Source of the DNA: Liolophura sinensis
Taxonomy: Eukaryota > Mollusca > Polyplacophora > Chitonida > Chitonidae
Direction: 5' to 3'
Length of the DNA stretch: 64,000 bases
Assembly: GCF_032854445.1 (NCBI RefSeq)
Contig: NC_088298.1
Location: 5,206,160-5,270,159, forward strand
Below the pieces are notes generated by a model. It made no database searches, was not told the DNA's origin, and saw only the letters and a list, made by a program, of their open reading frames with translations. Numbering within the stretch: the stretch's first letter is position 1; each line of letters begins with the position of its first letter. A program made the position numbers and the translations under genes. Below, one piece after another: positions 54,244 to 64,000 of this stretch.

Positions 54244-54964
54244 TAAATTTAGTCATAACGAAACTTATATATCGTTAGCACACATGTGCCAGGCTGTAAA
54301 GAAGGAGAACTATGCTTATTTTAATAACTGATAATATTCGGGCATGGCGAGATAATCCGCTTAGCTTGCCTGCTTTGGTATAATAGAGTTTCAAGCGCGG
54401 GAGCCAGGAATTAAATCAGCAGCTCGGCTTACATAACTTTGAAACCATTGCGGTTAAAAAAAGCCCGGGTATTTTCTTGGGCTTCAGAGGTATCGTAGAG
54501 CGGCCTGGAGGGCGAGCACAGCGTAAAAACTGTCGTTCATTTGAGCTAATCAGCGAAAGAGACCGGTAGGCAGTTCCTTATAGAGTTACAAGAAGAACAC
54601 CTTCGGCGCTGTGAAAATAAGAGATGGCCACTGGGGTGCCTAGCACGCAGCTGTTTGATCTTCGATCATAGCGCTTTTTGGTCCGCCCTTAATCACGAAA
54701 ATCACAAGAAAAAAAATTAGGGGAGTATTTTTAAGAATGCGATAGCCATATCTTGTATAATACATCCACATGTCTCCAAGCTGGAGAGAATATCTTGTTT
54801 TCTACATAGATCATTTAATGCTGTTTGTTTCTAATCTATTTATGACATGAAATGAAATTGTCGCACACGCAATGATTTCTTTGCTGTTTTCTTTTTCAAA
54901 TTCCCCGTAATACTTTTCAGATTTTCTTATCATTCCTTTTTAGACAAAATATGTAGTTATGTGA
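54244..54964. other. Unique non-coding stretch
   Basis: No recognised repeat or coding signal. Confidence 0.4.
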
Positions 54965-55256
54965 AAAAGCTGTATGATTTATTTTTTTAATTTCGTACAA
55001 CGTTTTATTGCATGTATGTGTTTCCAGATTATATTGTATTGTACTGTATTGTTGGTATTACGTTTTTAATGAGCTAGGTGTGGGTGGGATGCGGTGGATT
55101 TCCTTTAGCAAGGTTGTGTCAAACGCAATCAACGAAGACGTTGTATGAGACAAATTATAAATAATATGACGTTCAGGCTTCTACAGGTGTTCAAAGCTGT
55201 ATGATTTATTTTTTTATTATAAATAATATGACGTTCAGGCTTCTACAGGTGTTCAA
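54965..55256 (+). repeat. Patchwork duplication (41-bp direct repeat with copied linker)
   Basis: A 41-base block starting ATTATAAATAATATGACGTT and ending CTACAGGTGTTCAA occurs at 55154-55194 and 55216-55256, apparently identical. The 21 bases between them (AGCTGTATGATTTATTTTTTT) also occur at about 54968-54988. Confidence 0.88.
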
Positions 55257-55491
55257 CAAGGTTATCTAAGTAAGTTTAGACTCCATAGACGTGTGAGCAT
55301 ATTCACATTTGACATTTTAACCCAGGTATAATTGGGGTAGTTTTTCCTCCATGTCAATAATTCTTGTGTAGGCGTATACACGGCATTGAACACTCATTAA
55401 GTGAACAAATTTGCTAGTGCATGGCATTGGTGACACAATGAAAGGTTGACGACGCTAACTGGTTGTATTTGCGAAGTTTAACAGTCATTGA

Positions 55492-55660
55492 AGATCACAA
55501 ACCTTCCACCTGCACTGAGTGAATACGCACATTTGTGTATACGTCACACATAACAAAATCGGTCAGTAACTTGCCAAAGGTCCATGGTTTACGCCGGGTA
55601 CTCCGATTTCCTTCAACTACAAGACTGACCACACCTGCAACAATCAAATAAATTAATAAA
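55492..55660 (-). mobile_element. Repeat family E, longest copy
   Basis: Complement order: CATTTATTAATTTATTTGAT, a GCAGGTGTGGTCAGTCTTGT segment, GGAAATCGGAGTACCCGGC, CCATGGACCTTTGGCAAGTT, ATGTGTGACGTATACACAAA. The tail-like AATCAAATAAATTAATAAAT end resembles SINE-A tails, so family E may be another SINE using the same 3' end. Confidence 0.65.
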
Positions 55661-57025
55661 TGCGGAGCGAAAATTCGCATCTATAGGCCTGTATATGAAG
55701 TATAATAATATTAAAGATTTACAATTCCATGGCCAAGCATTGTTACAAATCATGCGTTGGGCTTACAGTCAGTCTCAAAGCACTTTATACATAGTTGGTG
55801 AGTTACGCAAAGCTGGACAGACGGACTGTTCGTGAATGAATTTTCGGGTATGTCTTCCATTTATGCTAATCATAAGGCTATATATTAGTAGGGGGACGAT
55901 GAGAACGCTGTAACCCAGTGTGCCTGAACAGAGGGCGTCGTCGTTGTTTTCTGCAGCAAAAACGACAACTGGAGCTGTAAACATGTTCGATCCGCCAATA
56001 ATCTCGTTGGATTATATCCTGCCCACACCCGTATTGTCTTCTCAGAAACTAATTTGAGTTCGAGTGGAAAACCTAACAAGACAGGCAGCGCTGAAGTAGA
56101 TGGCGCCATCCAGCTTCCGCTGCCTTCGTAGTTAAGCCCATTCACAATCTGTACAAGGGCTTGTTGTTGCCTATATTTATAAGAGCACGACAGGGTGGAC
56201 ATTTCCCGGACTATGGAACCTAGCCATAAAAAAGGCTATCCTCATAAACTGCGATCTCTGGTACATTTCTCAGCATGATAATCGAGGAAGTATACCACGT
56301 GAAATTCGTTGACCTGCAAGTGTATTGACTTGTAAGAAATCGCCCAGACTATTAATAATATCTCCGTCCACTGAAGAGTTACACCCCGCAGTCGTCCATC
56401 GCGCGCGCTTGGCAACCAGCGACTCACGCGCCCTGCGGCCATGGTAACCGCCGTGATCGCTGGAGAGCACCCGTCATCTCGTATATAGGTACCATCATCT
56501 GAATATGCTGGCTAAGTCTTTAGAGCAAATTCAACAGCAAAACTTCAACACTGTTTGTATTCTATTCTCTTCGTTCAACATGTTTTCCTGAGGCCTGGCA
56601 AAGTAGAAGCTAGAGAGCTAGACGTGTCCTCACCAGCATCTTCTGTACAATGTCGACAGAATTACTTTCGGTCGAGTTCACTCATTGTCTCCTTCCGCGG
56701 CCACCTCGGCTTAAGTAGCTACGATTGTCTAAAAATAATTCGTAAAAAAATGCAGGTCTTTGTCACTTGGGTCAACTTTTGAAATTGATCTCGTCTTTTG
56801 CCACGAGAAGGACTGGAGGTCTATTGAAGATTTCCGAAGCGTTGATAATACGATGAGGAAGCCCCTCTCCTTGTGCAGGCGAATGCTTATATTGACATTG
56901 ATTTTTATCAGTTATTAATATTACAGAGCTCTCGAATAATGGCATACCAAGTACATAGCCAGTGTTCCCCAGGCATCGAAATATACCGCGTGGAGAATTA
57001 TGCTTATTTTTTTTTAATTATGCTT
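55661..57025. other. Unique stretch with X-box-like and TATA motifs at 56.4-56.5 kb
   Basis: GCGGCCATGGTAAC (56435-56448) is one mismatch from the RFX X-box rule, and TATATAG (56482-56488) lies 34 bases downstream on the plus strand. A promoter is possible. Frames at 56242-56470 (minus) overlap and are CpG-driven. Confidence 0.35.
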
Positions 57026-57160
57026 GTTTATTTGATTGGTGTCTTAAGCTGCTGTCAAGAATATTTCACTTATACGACTGCGGTCAACATTATGGTGGCA
57101 GGAAGTCGAGCAGAGTCCAAGAAAAACCCACAACCATGTTCAAATTACTGGAAAAGCTTC
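57026..57160 (-). mobile_element. SINE-A, 5'-truncated, diverged
   Basis: GTTTATTTGATTGGTGTCTT, TCAAGAATATTTCACTTATA, ATTATGGTGGCAGGAAGTCG, CAGAGTCCAAGAAAAACCC. Confidence 0.83.
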
Positions 57161-57654
57161 CCAAGTACTGTTTATGTATAAAGTTGTCTCAAAGTATCGT
57201 TTAAATGCCATAAAGTACCTCGTAGTGACCCCTTGTAGTTACCCCTTGTAGCACTGTATGAGGTTAATCCCCGGGCTGGTTTCCTCGCTAACTACAACTT
57301 GTACACTGCAAGCCATCTTCGCAATGTCATATTCATTTGTCGAAGATTGACTATCTTAAAATTCTGAGTGATGAGTTTGAAATTTGAGTTGTATGTCATT
57401 TCTAATATTTCGACTGCCTCCCTTGTTGCAATGAAAGTGCAACTGAGATACACAAGTTATCATCAACAACTTATAATAGCAGGTTACACGGTTTGGATAC
57501 TCCTTCTCCTGGAACATACCTTGCGGCTTTCAAACGTCATTGGAAACTGTTGACTACTTCTCTTTGCATGGTTCCATACTATTTTTGTACTTTATACACT
57601 TTCTTAGTTTTTCGTAGTACTTTATGCTAAGTGTTGTTTTGGAATTGGCCTTGT

Positions 57655-57930
57655 GGTTATTGACCTGGAACGTCCATCTTGGTTGATGTCTGGCATACCA
57701 ATGTCTGTTCCAACGCTTAAATTCCTTGCATCATTGAAAATTACATGAAGACTGCTACCGTCTTACATCCTACATGCATTATTTGTTATGTATATTATTA
57801 TATCTTAGATATTCCTTTGGGAACTGGCTTTTTAGGTTGTTTTGGAAATGCGTCTTGCGATAATCGACGTAGAGTCCTCTTTTATGGTGTACGGCTTGTG
57901 TATCAGTGTCGGATTGAGATTTAGATTCAA
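57655..57930 (+). repeat. Repeat family I, longest copy
   Basis: TTATTGACCTGGAACGTCCA, then ACCAATGTCTGTTCCAACGC, then CCTTTGGGAACTGGC and CTTGCGATAATCGACG. Both blocks found separately elsewhere are joined here. No terminal repeats or coding frame identified. Confidence 0.6.
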
Positions 57931-58700
57931 ATGGATGCCTTACACCTGCGGCAACATTCATTGTTTTGCATTGATGTCATAGCTGCTCTAAACCAATCAT
58001 CAGCAAAATCTTTGGTCACGTGACTAGAATACTGGAGGTGAAAACAAACTGGATTTAACCCAGGAGGGATAGACATTGAAGACCATTTAAGCATAAAAAA
58101 TTAAACATATAGCTTTTAAGTAAGAAATTCTTTCTGGAAAACCAAACACAATGTATTTAGCCTTCAGATATGATAGTTTCAATGTAGTACTTTAAGCTTT
58201 AGGAATGTACAAAAATCAGCATTTGGCACATTCAGCACGATGCTATTTATCACCCTTTGCTCCTTGTTAGGAACCCGAGTGCTAGAAGCTATGAATACAT
58301 ATCATATTCTTGAAACAAAGATAATGTTCACTACCTGTACGGTGACCATATTATCATATATGATCAAAGTCTCGTTCTGAATGTAATAATACAATGCACC
58401 GAAATTCAAAAGACCAAAAGAAAAAAGATGACAAGAGTCTGAGCGCCATTTTTGGTGAGCAATGCATTTATATACAGAGCGTATTGACAGGATACTAAAA
58501 AGCATTGGGTACTGTTGTAGCTGTAATCAAAACCTGCAGTAAGTCCGGATAGTCTTTGTGAATATTCGGACTCTGGCTTGGTGTGGCTTTTAACTGTGAT
58601 AGCGGATAGGGTTACTGACGAGCTGATTGAGATGATGGCTTTAATTACACTTCGAAGTAAATGAAGACAATCAATAAAATGGATGACCGGTCGCATGAAT
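57931..58700. other. Unique non-coding stretch
   Basis: Frames at 58302-58505 and 58406-58696 (minus) lack family features. Confidence 0.4.
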
Positions 58701-58729
58701 AATGGTCTTCATCTTTTACCCACCTGGAG

Positions 58730-58935
58730 AAGATAAATGAGATCCGTTTCTCCGGATCAAATTAATCCTGCCGGTCAGAATTTCGACTTTTACCTGTAAC
58801 TCTGCAGATTAACCTTGGTTGGTCTCGAAGGTGAAAGGGTTACCATGACAACGACTATTCATGGATAATCTCGACTTGGCCGAGACAGCCTCGAAATCCG
58901 AAAACTGTCTGGACCTTATGCAAATTAGTTCCGGC
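58730..58935. promoter_or_regulatory. Motif-dense unique block (K50 homeodomain, X-box, octamer)
   Basis: TTAATCC (about 58762) and GGATAATC (about 58863) are Otx/Pitx-type cores. GTTACCATGACAAC (58839-58852) is one mismatch from the RFX X-box rule. ATGCAAAT (58918-58925) is a perfect POU octamer followed by TAG. Repeat-free; regulatory role inferred. Confidence 0.35.
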
Positions 58936-58982
58936 CAAGAAAAGACAGGTGAAGCTTCAGGAAATTTATCTTAAGTACTTAC

Positions 58983-59062
58983 CTGTCGATTTCTGAGTGT
59001 AATATGTCGATAATGCGTCTTGTTCGCCGATAACTTAGACTCGTCACGTCAGAGATGGTTAG
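58983..59062 (-). CDS. Candidate exon with consensus splice donor (coding or 5' UTR)
   Basis: On the minus strand, ACAG|GTAAGTA at 58983/58982 matches the donor consensus throughout. With the acceptor TTTTTCACCTTAATTACAAG before 59062 the exon is 80 nt, open in one phase for 26 codons (LTISDVTSLSYRRTRRIIDI, then LHSEID). Alternatively, TATATAAT (59105-59112 on the minus strand) could be a TATA box with a start near 59082. In that case this is an untranslated first exon: it has no ATG and carries a CRE-like TGACGTGA. Confidence 0.35.
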
Positions 59063-59589
59063 CTTGTAATTAAGGTGAAAAATGGTAGGGATGAGTTAAT
59101 TGATATTATATAGGTTTTTTACTTACATATATCCTGTCTGGGTAGTACGAGCGATCGAAATGTCTGAGACCTTATAGCGCACACAATAGGCTAATTTACA
59201 ACCAAGAAAATTCGCCAGACGTCTACGTGGGGATGACAATCCAGCAAATCTGGGTTCATGATGATATAGGGCAAAAATGTTAAACAAACAAGGTTCAAAC
59301 CTGAGTGTTGAAAACTTTTAGTGCTTGTTTTCTTATAGTTTTTTTCCATGATTATATGCTCTGCTGTCTTAATAGTTATATTCAATACTGAACAAGTTTA
59401 ATTTGCGTGTGTGTCTAGGGTACACAATGATGTCGGGCTATTTTTATTCGTTTTGGACTTGTGAACCAAACAGAGCTTCAATCGCAGATGCAATGATATA
59501 TTTTATTTTTACACTTTTTTATATACAGTAATCCAAGAGTCCAAATTCTTTGGATATATATCTGCTGATATGAGAAATCCCTTGTGCAG
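59063..59589. other. Unique AT-rich stretch
   Basis: No repeat or gene recognised beyond the possible TATA box noted for the adjoining exon candidate. Confidence 0.4.
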
Positions 59590-59695
59590 TTCATTAATTG
59601 ATTTGTTTTAGCAGTCTTTAACGGTGTACTCAAGAATATTGCACAAGAACACTGTACTTATATATACGACGGTGGGTGTGGGTGGAGGAAAGCGG
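59590..59695 (-). mobile_element. SINE-A/E scrap
   Basis: GTGTACTCAAGAATATTGCA and a later GGGTGTGGGTGGAGGAAAG are remnants of a SINE 3' end. Confidence 0.5.
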
Positions 59696-60379
59696 ACATG
59701 ATGCATGTATATGGACACATTATACAAGAGGCTTATCTAATGAGGGTTTGGAACACTATAGCCTTGGGAGTGCTTACGTCGTCTCGACTATATACAGAGA
59801 CAACAACGACCAGTTAGTTACATATTCTGTAGGTATAAGGTATAGTGGTTTCGTTGGCGGACTGAGTTCAACAGTCTCAACGTTTCGTAGTTGTCTCATT
59901 CTGGAAACTCCGGTTTGTCTGTATATAAGATTTTAAAGGGACACATAATTGCCTCTGATTGGCTGGTGTGAGATGTATGGGCAAGTCCAGGCAAAAGCTG
60001 TATGGTGGTCTTCACTCAGAAAATCCTATCTCCACCGTCAGTCATTTAACGCAGATTTTTGCATCCCATTTTAACTCAGTGGAGAAATAGAATAAAACAT
60101 GCACACGGTGTACCTTATTTTGCATGTAAATGTAAAATCACCACCTTGATTTGAATGTCTAGCTATGAAGCCCCTTTAAACAGGCACGAACCCCACAATC
60201 AACCCTTGCTGATGTCTGGCCCTATTGCTACTACTGGTATACAGCAGTTCCCCCTGAAGCCCTATCTCCAATTCCAAACAAGCTTGTCGCTCTCTAACTA
60301 TTTGTCGCTCATGTTTGCCCGCCAGAAGGGAGTTTAATTGGAAATGGTGAAGATAAGAACAAGCGAGATGCAATTGAAG
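59696..60379. other. Unique non-coding stretch
   Basis: Frames at 59676-59936 and 60155-60373 lack family features. 59990-60070 resembles 38455-38530. Confidence 0.4.
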
Positions 60380-61260
60380 GCCGTTCTGTCGCCTTTCTTC
60401 TCAATATCTCGCTTAATACGAGATTTACGTCCCGAGGCAACTGTCGTCTGCTCAGTGGAATTTTTACATCCGGGCTTTTTCATCAGCGGTCAATCAGAAG
60501 CGTGAATTGAGGTCAGCGAGCGCGAGCAGAAGCGCGGAACAAATACGGGCCTCCAGGCGTACACGGGGCTTGCTTCTAATCACCACGAGCAAGGCCTCTC
60601 ATTTTCGCACCATGTTAAGCTAGAGTTCTCTCAGAACAATCCCACTTTTCGCCCATTTCACTTCGCTAATTTACTCTCATCTCCTGTCCGCCTTTCGCGA
60701 CGACCGTCCCAGCAAGACCGTGCCTTTTCACAACTCCTCGAACCGTCTGGTCTGTATCCATTCACTCCACAAATCGGCGTCCTTTTACCGACTTTCCTTC
60801 ATTGCCGTTACCTCACTGTTCCTTTGGTCCAAGGTTTTTGGCTTGAGGTAGGAAACGACCTTGGTTTGGCGGCAACGAGGTTCAGAGACTTAATGATCGC
60901 CCAGTTGGCCGAATGGAATATTTCATTTGGGTCGTCCTCATAGAGCAGTACAAAAGCCCACGGCGTTTTCCCAGACATTGGCGTGCGGTCAGATCTTCAA
61001 TTATCCAGCGAAATATTTATCAATAGACGTTTTCGTCATGCGCAGACAGGACAACCAGCGCCACCAGACGGCGTTGTTGGCGCGAGACGAATTCCATATT
61101 TTGGCAACAAAAGCTTTTTTGGTGGAAGAACTTTTTTTCGGTGGAAAGGTTTGTGTAATTCTGGGAGCAATATTCGAAAACATTTCTTTCTTTCGGTTGC
61201 CTTGTTCAACAAATAGTCTTCCGTTAAGCATTTGCTGCCGACAGATTATTGAAGTATAAT
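60380..61260. promoter_or_regulatory. CpG-richer repeat-free block with a CTCF-like motif
   Basis: CCACCAGACGGCG at 61061-61073 is one mismatch from the CTCF core. TTAATGATCG and TCAATTATCC are homeodomain-like; GAATGGAATATTTC is TEAD-like. The block lacks repeats for about 0.9 kb, unusual for this window. Mirrored frames here (60927-61264) are likely composition effects. Confidence 0.3.
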
Positions 61261-61639
61261 ACAAGTATACACGGGGTTTGGACTAACATCAACAATAAGG
61301 TGTATACAAGTAAGCCCCAAGCCTCGTGGCGACCAGAGCGCATTCCGTACATGCATATGGTAAAGATGACTACGTCGATTTGCCCCCTGCTAAAAACTTT
61401 GCACTAAAGAACAAGCGGGCAGAACACTAAACAGAATCTGGATTCCCTTCGTGATAATTGCTTCTGCATAGCTTCAGCATGGGGCTAGAGGAAACGTTTT
61501 AAAAGCCGTTATGCCGTTGATGAGTATGATCTGTGAAGAATGGAGGGCGGTCCGTAGCGGAGGAAGCGGCCCGACAATTGCCAGGCTCCCTCTGTGCAAG
61601 CGGAATTATGCAACCTTTATTTCTGCACCGGGAAATTTC
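61261..61639. other. Unique non-coding stretch
   Basis: Nothing recognised. Confidence 0.4.
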
Positions 61640-61730
61640 ATCTTGACTGCTGGAGTGTGAGTGCGTGGTGGTTTGGAACCATTTGACTTCGCTCTGACAT
61701 CTGAGTTCAAATCCGGAACATATCATTTTA
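61640..61730 (+). other. Orphan tRNA-like segment with B box
   Basis: TGTGAGTGCGTGGTGGTTTG, then CTGAGTTCAAATCCGG, a good B box. It probably derives from a decayed tRNA-derived SINE head. Confidence 0.35.
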
Positions 61731-61937
61731 TTCCCTAGCTCTTATTTGAATTACTTCTCCAGTACAGAACCTGTTGTGGCTATGCAAGCTGAAAATGATT
61801 TTTATATCGTTTAAAGATTTTGTTGATTAAATTTTACTTAATTATGTTTTATTAACACTTGTGGAAACGAACGCCCAAACCATTTTAACAATTTAACAAC
61901 ATGAAAGATCAATCAAGACTTAACAGATCAAGCGGTA

Positions 61938-62029
61938 TCACCCTACCATAATGCTGCCCGTCGTCGTATAAGTGAAGTATTCTTGATTACAGCGTAAAAC
62001 GCCAATCAAATAAATAAATAAATAAATAT
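61938..62029 (+). mobile_element. SINE-A 3' fragment
   Basis: CGTCGTATAAGTGAAGTATT, ACGCCAATCAAATAAATAAA. Confidence 0.85.
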
Positions 62030-62121
62030 AAAGAGTGAAGTGATCACCTCTATATACCATATTGTGGGTTTATTAACATGAAGTCTGTATTGCTCAAGCG
62101 CTGACCTAGTCGTATAATGGG

Positions 62122-62205
62122 TTCTCCTTTGGAGTTATAGCCTTTCACTGGTGAGATGGAGCGTTCGAATCCAGTTGTGGCTGTCTCGTGTGTAGATTTT
62201 TGTAT
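62122..62205 (+). other. Orphan tRNA-like segment with B box
   Basis: GGAGCGTTCGAATCCAGTTG contains a canonical B box (GTTCGAATCC). No complete cloverleaf is recognisable. Confidence 0.35.
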
Positions 62206-62315
62206 ATATAGGTCACTTTACCATGCAGACTTATTTGTACATGATAAAGTGCATAATAACAAATAGACGGTGTAAATTCGAACGACGAGGTGCAACACTG
62301 TTTAGATCTGGTATA

Positions 62316-62569
62316 TATTTCTTTGATTGGTGCTTTACATCGTACTCAAGAATATCTCACTTATACGGCGGCGGCCAGCATTATAATGGGAAGAAACCGG
62401 GCAGAGCCCAGGGGAAATCCACGACCATCCGTAGGTTGCTGGCAGACCTTCCCACATGTCATTGGAGGAGAAGCCAGCACGCGCTGGACTCACAGCGACC
62501 GTATTGGTGAGAGACTCTTGGGTCATTGCGCTGAACTAGCTCGCTAACCATCTCGGCCACAGAGGCCCG
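62316..62569 (-). mobile_element. SINE-A, near full length
   Basis: TTTGATTGGTGCTTTACATC, TCAAGAATATCTCACTTATA, core complement GGGCAGAGCCCAGGGG, head complement ACCATCTCGGCCACAGAGGC. The stretch around the B box has a small deletion. Confidence 0.9.
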
Positions 62570-63343
62570 ATGTGATAAATATATACGACTTATTGCGATA
62601 TTGCGATTTGTCAGCGGTGTGATTTATAACAGGACTGAAAAGAATTGTACAGATTTTGAACAGATCGCTCCATATGGAAACTGATCCGCCTTGCGTATGG
62701 TAGACATTCTAGACACTTTAGGCGTACGTTTGCAGTGTGTATACATACAAGGTGTGTCTATTGTTATGTGACAGGAAAAAAAAACAGAACGGTATCACAG
62801 TGTTTGTCATTTCCTCAAGGGTGGTCTCTTATGCAACACGAGTCGTGACAAAGATCATTAGAAAACGTGGATTTAAGATATATATCACGCATTAGAAAAC
62901 GTGAAGGGGCGTTGCAAGTCGATAAGCGGAAGATCCATTTTCAAAACAACCTATAACGCCCAAAGGAATATGTATTTAAGAAATGATGCATACATAGTAA
63001 AAGAAGGGAAGATGCAAGAGAGAAGCAAGAGTCGTTGGGGGGTTGATGCAGGTATTAAGACAATTATATTCTACACTGTATTATGTAGGCCTGATATTCT
63101 ATTCAAATTTCAAACTCTCATATACAGTCCGTGCATATTTTCAAGGTCGGATACAAAATATAAATATCTCATTCTTGAAATGATCAAAATGTATTTTACA
63201 TGTTAGTGTTGTTGGAGCTCTGTATGTGTGTATATGTCAACTGTCCAGTATATATAGACACGCTACACATAGGCTCTGTATTGGGTGTAGATCTAGGTAC
63301 TTCAAAGGTTCATTGCCATAGCTTTACATTACACAACTTTTCT
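62570..63343. other. Unique AT-rich stretch
   Basis: The 101-codon frame at 62901-63206 (plus) is Lys/Ile/Tyr-rich, as expected for AT-rich DNA, with no domain. Confidence 0.4.
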
Positions 63344-63355
63344 GCTAATCCTAGG

Positions 63356-63684
63356 GGTGAGTGAGTGCTTAGGGTTCAGCGTCGTACTTAACAATTTTTC
63401 AGTCGCATGAAGGTGAAGGAATCCTTAGAGTGCATGTAATGTGCCTCCTTGTTGCAGGACGGATTCCCACCGCTGTTTTATCTAGTGCTGCTTCACTGAG
63501 ACGACTTACCGTAATCAAGTAAGGTGCCTCACCCGAGCCGTTATACTAATACAGGTCAACCTGTCGTTATACTATCATCACAGTGCTGAACGCCAAGCGA
63601 GGAAGGTACAACATCCTCTTTAAAGGTCTTAAGTGTGACCCGACCCAGGGTTTACCCTGCATCTACCGCCCCCGAAGAGGACGC
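63356..63684 (-). mobile_element. SINE-F, full length, with 12-bp target-site duplication
   Basis: GCTAATCCTAGG flanks it at 63344-63355 and 63685-63696. Inside, from low to high coordinate, are GGTGAGTGAGTGCTTAGGG, body complement GTGCTGCTTCACTGAGACGA, and head complement GCATCTACCGCCCCCGAAGA. Confidence 0.93.
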
Positions 63685-63696
63685 GCTAATCCTAGG

Positions 63697-64000
63697 CGTA
63701 ACTGTACTGTAACTTTGCTGAGTTTATGCTGATATTTAAATTTCTTATAATGAGTATATTTGTACCTCAGTCGTCCAATGGCTGATCTTGTTTTATAAAT
63801 TTTTTCCACTATTTATCTTCATCGGCAAATTTTTACTTTATGGTCATTAAAAAAAGAGCCCCATGATGTTTTCCGGTTTATAAAGTTCATTGAGATAACT
63901 GTTCGTGCTAAATGGAGAAATTCACCGCGAAACGTCGCTCCATCATGTCTGTATAGCTTTGGTCGAAAGAGATTCTTCTCGGAACTCCATTTCCGTTCAA
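63697..64000. other. Unique non-coding end of window
   Basis: AT-rich; nothing recognised. Confidence 0.4.

Overview
This looks like a nuclear genome window from a lophotrochozoan animal, most likely a mollusc (a vetigastropod-type snail is my best guess). The call rests on AT-rich, intron/intergenic-like sequence, abundant tRNA-derived SINEs ending in AATAAATAAA tails, short MITE-like elements, minisatellites and long AT/AAAT microsatellites. There is no bacterial operon structure, no rRNA, no canonical tRNA and no CRISPR array. The taxonomic guess comes from my recollection of similar SINEs in mollusc genomes and is inference.

I find no complete, recognisable protein-coding gene in 64 kb. 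Most long open frames are explained by repeats read through (SINEs, a 48-bp tandem array, AT arrays) or by chance in CpG-richer DNA. What remains are short candidate exons with good splice signals: plus strand 18612-18659, 28023-28135, 45108-45170 (non-coding), 47043-47088 (with a start codon) and 51324-51449; minus strand 19575-19735, 23753-23823 and 58983-59062. All are low-confidence. The window is best read as introns and/or a gene desert around one or more genes.

Layout. 0-15 kb: AT-rich DNA with scattered SINE-A copies, several MITE-C copies, a duplicated 70-100 bp block near 4.8-5.1 kb, and compact clusters of transcription-factor-like motifs (nuclear-receptor half-sites at 13.0 and 13.7 kb; a perfect 20-bp PBX-MEIS-type palindrome at 11.96 kb). 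15-22.6 kb: a 41-bp minisatellite, a second TALE-homeodomain motif cluster at 17.5 kb, a tight inverted pair of full-length SINEs with target-site duplications at 19.8-20.4 kb, and a 14-bp array. 22.6-36 kb: SINEs, fragments of two further repeat families, a G-rich run and CpG-richer unique blocks (32.0-32.5, 34.0-34.4, 36.1-36.7 kb) with E2F-, homeodomain- and TCF-type motifs. 36-44.6 kb: three tRNA-derived SINE families, some inserted one after another at the same target. 44.6-47.1 kb: the most promoter-like part, with three perfect CRE palindromes in 54 bp, a splice donor, a strong CTCF-type motif and a start-codon exon candidate. 47-56 kb: microsatellites, family-B repeats including a 48-bp array, a 21-bp array that forms a 53-codon open frame of seven-residue repeats, and a patchwork duplication suggesting template switching. 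56-64 kb: unique CpG-moderate DNA with X-box, octamer and CTCF-type motifs, then more SINEs.

The main story is therefore regulatory DNA plus retrotransposon biology rather than a gene system. The best leads are the TALE motif clusters, the CRE promoter/exon pair, the inverted SINE pairs and the seven-residue-repeat micro-ORF.
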